64,000 nucleotides of DNA. Origin: Magnetococcales bacterium (GTDB lineage: Bacteria; Pseudomonadota; Magnetococcia; Magnetococcales; JADGCH01). Location: NCBI GenBank assembly GCA_015229115.1, contig JADGCH010000004.1:37028-101027 (forward strand), written 5' to 3'. The notes beneath the pieces were generated by a model. That model had not been told where the DNA came from and made no database searches. It saw only the letters and a list, made by a program, of their open reading frames with translations. Positions 36,011 to 45,033 of this stretch are shown here, one piece after another. Both the position numbers and the translations under genes were made by a program. Position 1 is the first letter of the stretch; every line of letters starts with the position of its first letter.

Positions 36011-37797
36011 CGTTGCCACAGTCGTGCGTAGTGACCCTGCAGGGCCATGAGTTGCTCATGATTGCCCTGTTCGATGATGCGCCCCTTGTCCATGTAGAGG
36101 ATGCGATCCATTCCGGTGATGGTCGAAAGCCGGTGGGCGATGGCGATAACGGTACGTCCCGTCATCAGGCGCCACAGGGCCTCCTGAATCAGATACTCTG
36201 TTTCGGAATCCAGCGATGAGGTGGCTTCATCAAGAATCAGGATGGGTGCATTTTTGAGAAAGGCGCGTGCAATGGCGATGCGCTGCTTCTCACCGCCGGA
36301 CAGACGCACCCCCTGCTCACCGACGATGGTATCGTAGGCCGCTGCCCGTCGCATGATGAACCCATGACAGTGGGATTGGTCGGCTGCCGTGATCATCTCC
36401 TCTTCCCGGGCGTCAAGACGGGCATAAAGGATGTTGTCCCGCACCGGGCGGTGAAACAGTCCTGGCAGCTGAGGCACTTCGGCAATGGCATGATGGAGTG
36501 ATGCCAGAGTGACCCTGGTGATATCCTGGTGATCAATGTGGATCGATCCCGCCTGTGGTTCGAACTGGCGCCGTATCAGCTTGATCAGGGTGCTTTTACC
36601 CGCCCCCGATGGGCCTACCAGGCCGATTTTCTCACCGCACTGGATGGTTAGATTCAAATCGTCAAACACGGTGGTGCCATCGGCATGGTGAAAAGTCAGA
36701 TGGTGCACCTCGATCTGTCCCCCTTGGGTAACCAGCGGTTGGGCATCGGGATGGTTGGTGATGGCATGAGGCTGTCCGATCAGGGTGACGGCATCGCCCA
36801 GCACGCCGAGATGCTCGAACAGTTCCAGCATACGGATCGACAGATTCCAGACGTTGCCGGTGATCAGGACCGATAACGAGAAGACCAGCACGAAATCGCC
36901 GCTGCTCATCCGTCCCTGCTCAACAGCCACCAGGGTCAGTGCCAGCAATAGGATCTGGAAGGCCAGCGCGGCAGCGTACAGGGACCCGCGCATCAGCATC
37001 AGAAAACGGCGCAGCTGCATCGATGCGTCGCGTTCGCGGGCCAGAAAAGTGGCCAGAAAATGCTGCTCGTAACGGTTGTGGCCAAAAGCGCGAATCAGCT
37101 CGATGTTGGCGAGGGCATCGACAATACGCCCGGAGGAGGTCGAGCTCTGTTCGGCAAACTGCTGGGACAGATGCTGACATCGGCGCGCAAACCAGGCTGA
37201 GGCAGCTAGAAAACCAACGGTCCAGGCCACCAGCAGGAGGGCCATGACCGGCCAGCGCGCCCAGAGCAACCAGACCCCCTGGCTCAGAATGGTGACGATG
37301 CGGACGCCGTCGTGCAGGACAATCGAGGCCAGCGGCGCACAGCTCTGACCGGCCTGTTTGACTTTCTGACCCAGTTTACCGGCCATATGTTCCTGGAAGT
37401 AGTGCGGCGAATGCTCCAGCAACCAGGAGAACAGGTAGGACTGAATCGAAAAGCGCCAGCGGGTGGTGGTGTGGAGATCAACCCATTCGTATAGCCGGTT
37501 GCAGGCCGCAGAGGCCAGCCAGCAACCGGCCATGGCAGCGAACCAGAGCCAAGCGTCAGATAGGGCATCCGTACTATGGGCAACCTGTCCGAGGGCTTCA
37601 ATCAGATTGCGCAGAATGGGTGGTTCAAATCCCATAAAAGCGATGGAAGCAGCTGCCGCGACAGCAAGCGCCACCGAACGCAGCGGATAGCGGTGACGCA
37701 TGAATAACCAGAGAAAGGCGAATGCACTTTGGGGTGGTGTCTGCTGGCCGGAAAAATCACGATAGCCAACGTCATCGATATCGACAGATGAGGTCAT
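35983..37797 (-). CDS. ABC exporter, fused permease and ATPase (MsbA-like class)
   Basis: A 604-residue half-transporter. The N-terminal six-helix transmembrane domain spans about 30-340. The nucleotide-binding domain (about 365-600) has Walker A VGPSGAGKSTLIK, signature LSGGEKQRIAIARAFL, Walker B ILILDEATSSLD and the switch HRLSTI. It would work as a dimer exporting a lipid or drug-like substrate; MsbA-type lipid A flipping is attractive because lpxA, lpxI and fabZ lie upstream in the same gene run, but the sequence alone does not fix the substrate. It overlaps ccmI by one base and is the last gene of the long minus-strand run. Confidence 0.85.
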   Translation of the reverse strand: MTSSVDIDDVGYRDFSGQQTPPQSAFAFLWLFMRHRYPLRSVALAVAAAASIAFMGFEPPILRNLIEALGQVAHSTDALSDAWLWFAAMAGCWLASAACNRLYEWVDLHTTTRWRFSIQSYLFSWLLEHSPHYFQEHMAGKLGQKVKQAGQSCAPLASIVLHDGVRIVTILSQGVWLLWARWPVMALLLVAWTVGFLAASAWFARRCQHLSQQFAEQSSTSSGRIVDALANIELIRAFGHNRYEQHFLATFLARERDASMQLRRFLMLMRGSLYAAALAFQILLLALTLVAVEQGRMSSGDFVLVFSLSVLITGNVWNLSIRMLELFEHLGVLGDAVTLIGQPHAITNHPDAQPLVTQGGQIEVHHLTFHHADGTTVFDDLNLTIQCGEKIGLVGPSGAGKSTLIKLIRRQFEPQAGSIHIDHQDITRVTLASLHHAIAEVPQLPGLFHRPVRDNILYARLDAREEEMITAADQSHCHGFIMRRAAAYDTIVGEQGVRLSGGEKQRIAIARAFLKNAPILILDEATSSLDSETEYLIQEALWRLMTGRTVIAIAHRLSTITGMDRILYMDKGRIIEQGNHEQLMALQGHYARLWQRQVGGFLPS

Positions 37798-38690
37798 CAG
37801 GGTATGGCAGCTGGCAAGTCAGACAGGGCCTGATCAACCACCGCACGCGACGGGCTGTCAGGGGGCAGTTGTTGACGTAACGATTGCCACAGTTCCCTGG
37901 CCCGATGCCACTGCTGCGTGCGTGCGGCGGCGGCACCCAATACCCAGAGCAGTTCTGGTTGATCGGCATGTTGGGGTAATAGGGTTTCCAGCCGTTGTAC
38001 GGCAAGGCGCCATCGTGTCGTGTCGTCACTTTGTAGATCAAGCTCCGATAGACCAACGGCAGCTGCAACCCGATGCGATCCATCGGCTGAGGGTAGTTTC
38101 GACAGCTGCTGGTAGGCCCTGGCAGCGTGTTCAGGTTGTTCAAGCACCTGATAACTGCGAGCCAGACGCAACCATCCGTCGGCATCGTCCGGTTGCTGGT
38201 TGAGTCGTTGCTGTAGCCGGTCCACCATGGTGTGGATACGTGACAAAGGATCCGGTTCGCTGGAGCGTAACGGCAAATAAAGCAGTAGCGAGGCCATTGC
38301 AACCAGTACCATCAAGCCTACGGCTAGCCAGCGCTTGGGCTGCTGTGCCAGTGATGGTATTGATGATTGTGGTTGTACGGTCCCAGAGGCTTGGTTGGAC
38401 TGGCGCAACTGGTCTAATTGGCCCAGCAGTGGAGCAATATCGCATTCCAGGGAAACACGAATGACATCCGCTTCTGCCTTTGTCATCAAGCCGTCCAGCA
38501 GATCCTGTTCCAGCTCTTGCAACTGGCGCAGCAATTGGTCGCGACGATGCTCCATTTCTGTTACGCTGCTGTCTTGCTGGCCGGTGTCAGGACTGTTGCG
38601 CAGGGCAGGGCGCAGCAGAGGTAGACCTATAAAAACCGTGCTGCACAGGGCCAGCAGCAGAAACCAGAAGGGCCAGGACATCATGACCAT
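37797..38690 (-). CDS. ccmI: Cytochrome c maturation protein CcmI/CycH
   Basis: A 297-residue CcmI-like protein. An N-terminal membrane helix (about 5-25) and a conserved coiled segment (MEHRRDQLLRQLQELEQDLLDGLMTKAEADVIRVSLE) form the CcmI-1 part, a second helix (about 117-135) follows, and the periplasmic C-terminal part has TPR-like repeats (DGWLRLARSYQVLEQPEHAARAYQQL, PELLWVLGAAAARTQQWHRAREL). CcmI holds apocytochrome c for haem ligation by CcmF/CcmH. No other ccm genes are in the window, so it is separated from its usual operon. ATG codons at 38690, 38684 and 38681 are all possible starts. Confidence 0.85.
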   Translation of the reverse strand: MVMMSWPFWFLLLALCSTVFIGLPLLRPALRNSPDTGQQDSSVTEMEHRRDQLLRQLQELEQDLLDGLMTKAEADVIRVSLECDIAPLLGQLDQLRQSNQASGTVQPQSSIPSLAQQPKRWLAVGLMVLVAMASLLLYLPLRSSEPDPLSRIHTMVDRLQQRLNQQPDDADGWLRLARSYQVLEQPEHAARAYQQLSKLPSADGSHRVAAAVGLSELDLQSDDTTRWRLAVQRLETLLPQHADQPELLWVLGAAAARTQQWHRARELWQSLRQQLPPDSPSRAVVDQALSDLPAAIP

Positions 38691-38706
38691 GGTCGTGGCT
38701 GCCTAC

Positions 38707-39162
38707 CTAACCCATTTTCTCGTTGGTGTTGTGGCGCAGCAGGGCTTTATTCATGTTATCGACCCGTTCAACCAGTAGCAGGATTAGTTGGTCCTTGATC
38801 TTTTCACGGATTTCTGAACCGAGCTTTTCCAGAATCTGATCCGTCAGCTTCATGACAACCACACCATTTTCGGCGGCCATGACGCTGGTGACCCGGATGC
38901 CTTTGGTCAGGAAGGCCATTTCGCCCACGACTGCTCCTGTCTTTAACGTCGCCAGGATGGTGTTAGGTTGTTCTTCCTTGATAATATGCACCTGCCCGCG
39001 AATCAGCACAAAAAAGGCGGTTCCCATAGAGCCCTGCTGAATGATCAACTCATCCTTGTCGTAACGGACGAAAGTCTGCGGCATTTCTGCGATGCGCTTT
39101 TTATCACGGGCAGCAAACGTGGAGAAAAAGGAGATCTTATCAAGAAGATCAATAATTTCCAT
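38707..39162 (-). CDS. Stand-alone cyclic-nucleotide-binding protein
   Basis: A 151-residue protein made almost only of a cNMP-binding domain. The phosphate-binding cassette GEMAFLTKGIRVTSV contains Glu81 and Arg90, the residues that hold the ribose and cyclic phosphate in CAP-type domains, so binding competence looks preserved. A C-terminal helix (EKIKDQLILLLVERVDNMNKALLRHN) may dimerise or contact a partner. There is no DNA-binding helix-turn-helix, so it is not a CRP-type regulator. It sits between lgt and ccmI with about 15-base gaps. A cAMP source exists at 55959-58034. AAAAGGAAAAACGAGCT precedes the ATG. Confidence 0.85.
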   Translation of the reverse strand: MEIIDLLDKISFFSTFAARDKKRIAEMPQTFVRYDKDELIIQQGSMGTAFFVLIRGQVHIIKEEQPNTILATLKTGAVVGEMAFLTKGIRVTSVMAAENGVVVMKLTDQILEKLGSEIREKIKDQLILLLVERVDNMNKALLRHNTNEKMG

Positions 39163-39177
39163 AGCTCGTTTTTCCTT

Positions 39178-39960
39178 TTACGATGGCAATGACCGACGTT
39201 CAGGACGCAACAGAAAGATGGCAGCCACAACCATGGGTAGCGTCAACCATTGTCCCATGGTCCAGCCCCAAGCCAGATAGCCGAGATGGGAATCCGGTTC
39301 GCGGACAAACTCGACCAGGAAACGACTCAGGGCGTATCCCATCAGAAACAGCCCCAACAACCATCCTCTTGGTCGGGGGCGCCGGCCACTCCACCAGAGC
39401 AGCACAAAAAGCACCACGCCCTCCAGGACCGCTTCGTACAATTGGCTTGGGTGGCGCGGTTGATCGCCAGCTCCCGGAAAGATCATGCCCCAAGGCAGAT
39501 CGGTGGCGCGTCCCCACAGTTCCCCATTGATGAAATTACCGATACGGCCAAAAAAAAGTCCCAAGGGCACAATCGGAATGACCAGATCGGCCAGGGCCAG
39601 AAAATGAATTTTATGGCGTCGGGCAAACCACCATCCGGTCAGCAACACGCCGATCAGCCCGCCATGAAACGACATGCCTCCTTCCCACAGGTGCAACATC
39701 GCCTGTGGATGGGACCAGTAATAACTGCTGTTATAAAACAGCACATAGCCCAGACGACCACCGACGATCACGCCCAGTACGATCCAGAGTAGCAGATCGC
39801 TCAGATCATCGACCGACAGGGCCGGCATCCAGCGACGGGCTCGACGTCGCAACAACACCCAGCCCAGCAGGAACGACAGCAGGTACATCAGTCCATACCA
39901 GCGTACCGCCAGTGGACCAATCTGGATGATGATCGGATCAAGGGAGGGATAGGCGATCAT
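39178..39960 (-). CDS. lgt: Prolipoprotein diacylglyceryl transferase
   Basis: A 260-residue, seven-helix inner-membrane enzyme that adds diacylglycerol to the lipobox Cys of prolipoproteins, such as the BON, FecR and Lpp-like lipoproteins seen here. The Lgt signature GRIGNFINGELWGRATDLPWG (about 137-157) and HPSQLYEAVLEG are present, as are the conserved His of MSFHGG. It overlaps lpxI by 4 bases. Placement of lgt within a lipid A/outer-membrane gene run is unusual but functionally coherent. Confidence 0.96.
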   Translation of the reverse strand: MIAYPSLDPIIIQIGPLAVRWYGLMYLLSFLLGWVLLRRRARRWMPALSVDDLSDLLLWIVLGVIVGGRLGYVLFYNSSYYWSHPQAMLHLWEGGMSFHGGLIGVLLTGWWFARRHKIHFLALADLVIPIVPLGLFFGRIGNFINGELWGRATDLPWGMIFPGAGDQPRHPSQLYEAVLEGVVLFVLLWWSGRRPRPRGWLLGLFLMGYALSRFLVEFVREPDSHLGYLAWGWTMGQWLTLPMVVAAIFLLRPERRSLPS

Positions 39961-40874
39961 GACGACAATAACTCTCCTTCTTTTCCGGTACAGCCAAACA
40001 GCACCATGCCATAGCGATCAGCCATCTGGATGGTTTGCGCCAGATCGAGGATCAGGGTGCGCCCTGCCTCAACTGCCAGCGCACCGATACCAGCCTGGTG
40101 CAGGGCCTCAATGGTACCAGGCCCGACCGTCGGCAAATCAAGACGTTCATCCTGAATAGGTTTGGCGACCTTGACACACGCTCCACGCATCTCCGTAGCA
40201 GCACGGCTCGGGTTGGCCAGCAGGGTTCCGGCACGGCGAATCATGGCGTCTGTTCCTTCAATAGCCTCAACGGCTATGACCACTCGGTCGTGAATGACAA
40301 CACCCTGACCGATATCCAGCTGACCCAGCTGCTGCGCCGCATGCCAGCCAATGCGGATGTCAATCCATTGGGCCATGGTGGGTTGACAGCGTGTCAGGCA
40401 ACCAGGAGGAGATAACAGTTGCGGAATCAACTCACCGATACCGCGCACCTGCATGCCACGCTGTTCAAATTCCTGGGCAATGGCTCGCAGCAGCAGATCA
40501 TCGTGCAGATGGCGTAGCCGTGTTACCAGACGCAACGCCAAGGCATCCGGGCGTATATGCCAGATACGCGTCTTGTTGATGCCTCCCAGCATCACCACCT
40601 GTTCGACACGCTGTTCCGTAAGAAACCGGATAATGCGCTGGAACTGACCCAGATGCACCCACAGCAGATCATCGACCCATTCAGCTAACCCGGCATCCGT
40701 TTCACCACGATGGGCGACCGCCACCAGTGCCACGTCACTGGTCAGGCGCATCTGCCGAGCAAACAGAATGGGCAGGGAACCGCTGCCGGCAATCAGCCCC
40801 AGTCTGCCCTTGACGGGAGGCGGTGTCAGCGGCAAATGCCCCTCTGACTGGTCTGTAAGAATTCGAGGATGCAC
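39957..40874 (-). CDS. lpxI: UDP-2,3-diacylglucosamine pyrophosphatase LpxI
   Basis: A 305-residue LpxI (formerly DUF1009) protein that hydrolyses UDP-2,3-diacylglucosamine to lipid X, replacing LpxH. Marks are RLGLIAGSGSLPILFARQM near the N-terminus, QVVMLGGINKTRIW, GVVIHDRVVIAVEAIEGTDAMIRRAG and PTVGPGTIEALHQAGIGALAVEAGRTLILD near the end. The start shown is a GTG inside the end of lpxA, a 49-base overlap; a TTG at 40835 with AGAGGGG just upstream is an alternative. LpxI occurs mainly in alphaproteobacteria and a few other groups. Confidence 0.93.
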   Translation of the reverse strand: MHPRILTDQSEGHLPLTPPPVKGRLGLIAGSGSLPILFARQMRLTSDVALVAVAHRGETDAGLAEWVDDLLWVHLGQFQRIIRFLTEQRVEQVVMLGGINKTRIWHIRPDALALRLVTRLRHLHDDLLLRAIAQEFEQRGMQVRGIGELIPQLLSPPGCLTRCQPTMAQWIDIRIGWHAAQQLGQLDIGQGVVIHDRVVIAVEAIEGTDAMIRRAGTLLANPSRAATEMRGACVKVAKPIQDERLDLPTVGPGTIEALHQAGIGALAVEAGRTLILDLAQTIQMADRYGMVLFGCTGKEGELLSS

Positions 40875-41611
40875 TGTGTCTCGGTATTATGGGGGCATTG
40901 CCGTTCGATCTGTTCAATGGCCTGTTCCAGACGCAGGTTGGAACGGAAAATCAGTCGGTGGGCATGACGGATGTTTTTAATCAGTTCTTCAGAAAACTGA
41001 TGGCGTCGCAGACCTACCACATTGACTCCAATTACCTTGGCGCGGTTGCCGGCTGCCGAGGCAAACGGTACCACATCCATTGAGATGGCGGAGGCTCCAC
41101 CGATAAAGGCATTGCGTCCAACACGGGCAAACTGGTGCACCGCTGTCAGACCACCGATAACGGCATACTCCTGGATTTCAACATGACCAGCCAGTGTAGC
41201 GCCATTGGCCATAATGACATGATCGCTGACACGGCAGTCGTGGGCGACATGCGAGTAGGCCATAATCATGCAGTGGTCGCCTACCCGTGTTAACCCGCCG
41301 CCATTTTCAGTACCACGATGAATGGAGACATATTCACGAATGGCACAATGGCGGCCGATTTCGACTTTGGTCGGGGCACCGGTATAATGGACATCCTGCG
41401 GCGGCAGGCCAATGCTGGAAAAGCTGGAAATACGACTTCCTTCACCGATCGTCGTGTGACCATCAATCACCGCATGAGCACCAACCTCGACATCGTCATG
41501 CAGGACCACATGAGGACCCAGCACGGCATAAGGACCGATACGCACCCTCTGTCCCAGCTGTACGGCCGGATCGACCACGGCCGTTTCGTGAATTTCAACC
41601 TGACTGTTCAT
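40826..41611 (-). CDS. lpxA: UDP-N-acetylglucosamine acyltransferase LpxA
   Basis: A 261-residue left-handed beta-helix acyltransferase that makes the first committed step of lipid A, transferring a 3-hydroxyacyl chain from ACP. Hexapeptide repeats run from about 4 to 185 (VDPAVQLGQRVRIGPYAVLGPHVVL ... VIGGLTAVHQFARVGRNAFIGG). The catalytic His lies in NGATLAGHVEIQ/SHVAHD region, and the C-terminal helical domain follows (FSEELIKNIRHAHRLIFRSNLRLEQAIEQI). It is coupled to fabZ by a 4-base overlap. Confidence 0.97.
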   Translation of the reverse strand: MNSQVEIHETAVVDPAVQLGQRVRIGPYAVLGPHVVLHDDVEVGAHAVIDGHTTIGEGSRISSFSSIGLPPQDVHYTGAPTKVEIGRHCAIREYVSIHRGTENGGGLTRVGDHCMIMAYSHVAHDCRVSDHVIMANGATLAGHVEIQEYAVIGGLTAVHQFARVGRNAFIGGASAISMDVVPFASAAGNRAKVIGVNVVGLRRHQFSEELIKNIRHAHRLIFRSNLRLEQAIEQIERQCPHNTETQCILEFLQTSQRGICR

Positions 41612-42096
41612 GAGGGTTGTCCTGTTGTGACGGTGGTCTGACTCTGTTGATCCTGCTGATCCCGGTCACGGGTCATGGCCATGACCTCGGCTTCGGCAGC
41701 AACCTGACCGTCCACCATGGCCTGTCCACCAAAACGCCACACCTCGCGACGACGTTTCATCAGTGTCATTTCAATCTGTAACTGATCACCCGGAAAGACC
41801 GGCTTGCGGAACCGGGCATGATCGATCGCCATGAAATAGACCAGCCGGCCGATCACATGTTCAGGATCGGTATAGCGGGCCAACAGGGCACCCGCCTGCG
41901 CCATGGCCTCCAGGATCAGTACCCCTGGCATGACCGGATGTTCAGGGAAGTGACCCATGAAATGAGGCTCATTAAAGGTGACGTTTTTAATGGCCACAAT
42001 GCGCTTGCCAGGCTCAACAGTCGTCACCCGGTCAATCAGCAGGAACGGGTACCGGTGTGGCAAACTACGCAAGATATCCTGCAGAATGTCCTGCAT
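41608..42096 (-). CDS. fabZ: 3-hydroxyacyl-ACP dehydratase FabZ
   Basis: A 162-residue hot-dog-fold enzyme that dehydrates 3-hydroxyacyl-ACP in fatty-acid elongation and so competes with LpxA for the same substrate. The family motif HRYPFLLIDRV and the active-site segment FMGHFPEHPVMPGVLILEAMAQAG (His and the downstream Glu) are intact. The C-terminus has a charged/Gln-rich extension (RDRDQQDQQSQ) beyond the usual end. lpxD, often just upstream of fabZ, is absent: the preceding gene is the Skp-like ompH, 9 bases away. Confidence 0.97.
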   Translation of the reverse strand: MQDILQDILRSLPHRYPFLLIDRVTTVEPGKRIVAIKNVTFNEPHFMGHFPEHPVMPGVLILEAMAQAGALLARYTDPEHVIGRLVYFMAIDHARFRKPVFPGDQLQIEMTLMKRRREVWRFGGQAMVDGQVAAEAEVMAMTRDRDQQDQQSQTTVTTGQPS

Positions 42097-42105
42097 GGCG
42101 ACCCT

Positions 42106-42666
42106 CTATCGACCACTGAGCAGGTCGCGCTGGCTGTTAAGACGCTCGGTCACCTGATCGGTGATGTCCACAGAGGAGCTGTTGTAGAGTACCTGTCCCT
42201 TGCCAAAGATGATACCGAACCCTTTTTCTTTGCCAATTTCCTCAATGGCTTTATGCAGACCACGGGTGATCTTTTGGGTCCACATGGCATTTTCCTTGTC
42301 CAGGACGCGCTGATTATCCTCCAGCAACCGCTGAAACTCCAATGATTTGGAACGGAACTTTTCTGCCAGATCGGTCTGTGCTTCGGGCGACATCAAACTT
42401 TTCTTGTTTTCAAGATCGTCGCGCATCCGCTTCAATTCATCTTCCCGATAGGTCAGGGTGCGCTGCTTTTCTTCCAGCATGCGTTGCAGAATTTCACGCG
42501 CCCTTTTGGCTGGCTCGGAATTGGCGATGGCCTTGGGCGTATCGACATAGGCAAAACGGGCTTCTGCCGCCTGTGCTGATGGCACAGCGCCACTGAACAG
42601 ACTGCCTGTAGCCAGGGCGATGATGCCCAACACAGAGAACGAATGACGAACTGTGAATCTTGACAT
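42106..42666 (-). CDS. skp: Periplasmic chaperone OmpH/Skp
   Basis: A 186-residue Skp-family protein. A signal peptide ends around SAQAAEARFAYVD, followed by long helices (REILQRMLEEKQRTLTYREDELKRMRDDLENKKS ... SLEFQRLLEDNQRVLD) that form the tentacles of the trimer, and the C-terminal beta part (IEEIGKEKGFGIIFGKGQVLYNSSSVDIT). It carries unfolded outer-membrane proteins to the BAM complex, encoded by the adjacent bamA 33 bases upstream. Confidence 0.93.
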   Translation of the reverse strand: MSRFTVRHSFSVLGIIALATGSLFSGAVPSAQAAEARFAYVDTPKAIANSEPAKRAREILQRMLEEKQRTLTYREDELKRMRDDLENKKSLMSPEAQTDLAEKFRSKSLEFQRLLEDNQRVLDKENAMWTQKITRGLHKAIEEIGKEKGFGIIFGKGQVLYNSSSVDITDQVTERLNSQRDLLSGR

Positions 42667-42699
42667 GAAAGGCTATCCTCTGAACTTGAGATGAATGGA

Positions 42700-45033
42700 C
42701 TATAAAGCTGTTCCTACACTGAAATCAAATATCCTGGTTTTGTCGTAATCTTCCTTGACCAACGGGAAACCAAACTCAAAACGCAATGGACCAAACGGTG
42801 AATTCCACAGCGCGCCGACACCAGTCGATACCCTTGGCGAGTTGGAGCCGTTGCGGACATCAAAGCGCTGATCGAGATCATCCAGCATGCCGACATCCAG
42901 GAAGGTGATGCCCCTGACCCCTTTGTCTCCAAGCCCTGGGAAGGGGAACAACAACTCGGTGTGCAGCTCGCCGAACAGCGTCCCTCCCAACGGATCATCC
43001 TTGGCTGTCCTGGGCCCAATACCACCCTGTTTGAATCCACGAATACTGCGCGGCCCGCCGAGATAAAAACGCTCAAACATGGGCACTGTACCGCTTTCAC
43101 CAATGAACTGGTTTTTGTTGTTATAGATGGGCACACTCCTGCTCCAACCTGCGATGGCACCCACCTTGGCACCGACATGCAATACCAAGTCATCCTTGCC
43201 AACCAGACTATGGTAGAATTTATGCTCGGTTACCAGACGACCAAAGCGCACATCCCCACCCAGGCCGGAAAGATCGGTGGTCAGTCGATGGGAGCGTCCC
43301 TTGGTCGGCATCAGGTTGCTGTCGATGTTGCTCCAGTTGATGGTATTGCTAATCATCGATTGCAGATAGGGACTGAGCCCTTTCTGGGCATTGAGGATAT
43401 CGCTGGCGTTATCGCTGACCTCGGTAATTTCAATGTTGGCAATAGAATAGCTGAGACGATCCGACAGCCGGTCCGAGATGGGGAAACCAAGCCGGACAGC
43501 GCCACCGTAACTTTGCTGTTTGAAGGAGAGTGTTGACAACCGGTCGGTACTGCGGTTGAAGATATCAAAACCAGCCGCAATTTCCTTGTCCATGAAATAG
43601 GGTTCCGTAAAGGAGAGATCAAATTCGGTATTTTTCGACGATAACGTGAACGAGAACATCATCCTCTGTCCTCGACCGAGGAAGTTGTTCTGGCTGATGC
43701 TGGCTGTCCCAACCAACTTGTCAACCGACGAAAAACCAGCACCGACGGTGAAAGCACCGGTTGATTTCTCACTGACATTGACTTTCATGTCGACACGGTC
43801 GGGTTGATCGGACGGTACCGTTGTCACGTCGACCTTTTCAAAGAAATTGAGGCTTTGCAACCGGTCTTTTGAACGACGCACCTGTGCCGATGAAAAACGG
43901 TCTCCCTCTACCAGACGCATCTCGCGACGAATGACCTGATCCTGGGTGCGGTTGTTGCCAGATATCTCGATACGATTGACGTAGACCCGGCGGCCCTTGC
44001 TAATTTGCAGATCAATGTTGACCAGATGTTGTTCATCGTCAATCTGCATATTCGGCTGTATGTCAAGCATGGCATAACCGAGATGCCCGACCACGTCGGT
44101 GAGATTTTCAATCGACTGCCGCAGCGTTTCACGCGAGTACCATTCTCCTTCGTGAATTTCCATTTTTTCCCACAGCTGCTCCACAGGCAACTCGTCGAAA
44201 TCACCGGTAATATTCAGTTTGCCGATACGATAACGCTCACCCTCGTGCAAGGCATGGGTAATCACGAAGGCACGGCGATCCGGTGTCATTTCAGCAACGG
44301 ATGACTCCACACTGACCCGCACATAACCCTGATCCAGGTAGCTGTTACGCAGCTGGGCTTGGTCAAACAACAATTTTTCCCGGTCGTAGGTATCATTCTC
44401 CGTCAGCCAGGAAAGCCAGTCAGAGGGTTGCATCATCAGCTTCTTGAGCAACTCTTTGTGAGAGAGGTTCTTGTTACCCAAGATGCGCACCAGGCGAATT
44501 TTTGATTTCTCTCCTTCGCTGATGCGATAAACCAGGCTGACGCTGTTCTGACTCTGTTGCTTGACCAACGCTTCGATTTCAGCCAGGAACAACCCTTTGA
44601 TGCGATAAGCCTGGCGCAGGGTTGCCAGATCCTTTTCCATTTTAGCGCGGTTATAGATGGATCTCGATTTAACCTGGACCATCTTGTCCAGCTCTTCCTT
44701 GCCAAAAGCCTGGTGTCCCTCAAAACTGACCTCGTCGACCATAGGGTTTTCTTCAACGCGCACCACCAGCGTTGCCCCATCCTGTTCAACCGAAACATTC
44801 TGGAAGAATCCCGTTGCATGGAGATCCTTGATGATCTTGCGTATCCGGTCGGTGTCGACGCGATCGCCAATAGCTACGGGCAGGTAACTGCGGATGGTTT
44901 CCTGCTCGATACGCTGATGACCTTCAATCCGTATGGTCTTGACCGGCTCCTGATCAGCAGCTGTAACAGCCGTCGCAGACAGCAGCACCCATACGGCCAA
45001 GACCACCACAATGTTCCATAGACTCCGCATCAT
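42700..45033 (-). CDS. bamA: Outer-membrane protein assembly factor BamA
   Basis: A 777-residue Omp85 protein. A signal peptide (to about 25) is followed by five POTRA repeats (about 30-350) and a 16-strand barrel. The substrate-exit/lid segment with the conserved RGF motif appears in GPRSIRGFKQGGIGPR (about 660-675). The C-terminus ends in FDFSVGTAL, slightly unlike the canonical terminal aromatic. BamA inserts beta-barrel proteins into the outer membrane. It overlaps rseP by 4 bases; the rseP-bamA-skp order is conserved among proteobacteria. Confidence 0.97.
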   Translation of the reverse strand: MMRSLWNIVVVLAVWVLLSATAVTAADQEPVKTIRIEGHQRIEQETIRSYLPVAIGDRVDTDRIRKIIKDLHATGFFQNVSVEQDGATLVVRVEENPMVDEVSFEGHQAFGKEELDKMVQVKSRSIYNRAKMEKDLATLRQAYRIKGLFLAEIEALVKQQSQNSVSLVYRISEGEKSKIRLVRILGNKNLSHKELLKKLMMQPSDWLSWLTENDTYDREKLLFDQAQLRNSYLDQGYVRVSVESSVAEMTPDRRAFVITHALHEGERYRIGKLNITGDFDELPVEQLWEKMEIHEGEWYSRETLRQSIENLTDVVGHLGYAMLDIQPNMQIDDEQHLVNIDLQISKGRRVYVNRIEISGNNRTQDQVIRREMRLVEGDRFSSAQVRRSKDRLQSLNFFEKVDVTTVPSDQPDRVDMKVNVSEKSTGAFTVGAGFSSVDKLVGTASISQNNFLGRGQRMMFSFTLSSKNTEFDLSFTEPYFMDKEIAAGFDIFNRSTDRLSTLSFKQQSYGGAVRLGFPISDRLSDRLSYSIANIEITEVSDNASDILNAQKGLSPYLQSMISNTINWSNIDSNLMPTKGRSHRLTTDLSGLGGDVRFGRLVTEHKFYHSLVGKDDLVLHVGAKVGAIAGWSRSVPIYNNKNQFIGESGTVPMFERFYLGGPRSIRGFKQGGIGPRTAKDDPLGGTLFGELHTELLFPFPGLGDKGVRGITFLDVGMLDDLDQRFDVRNGSNSPRVSTGVGALWNSPFGPLRFEFGFPLVKEDYDKTRIFDFSVGTAL

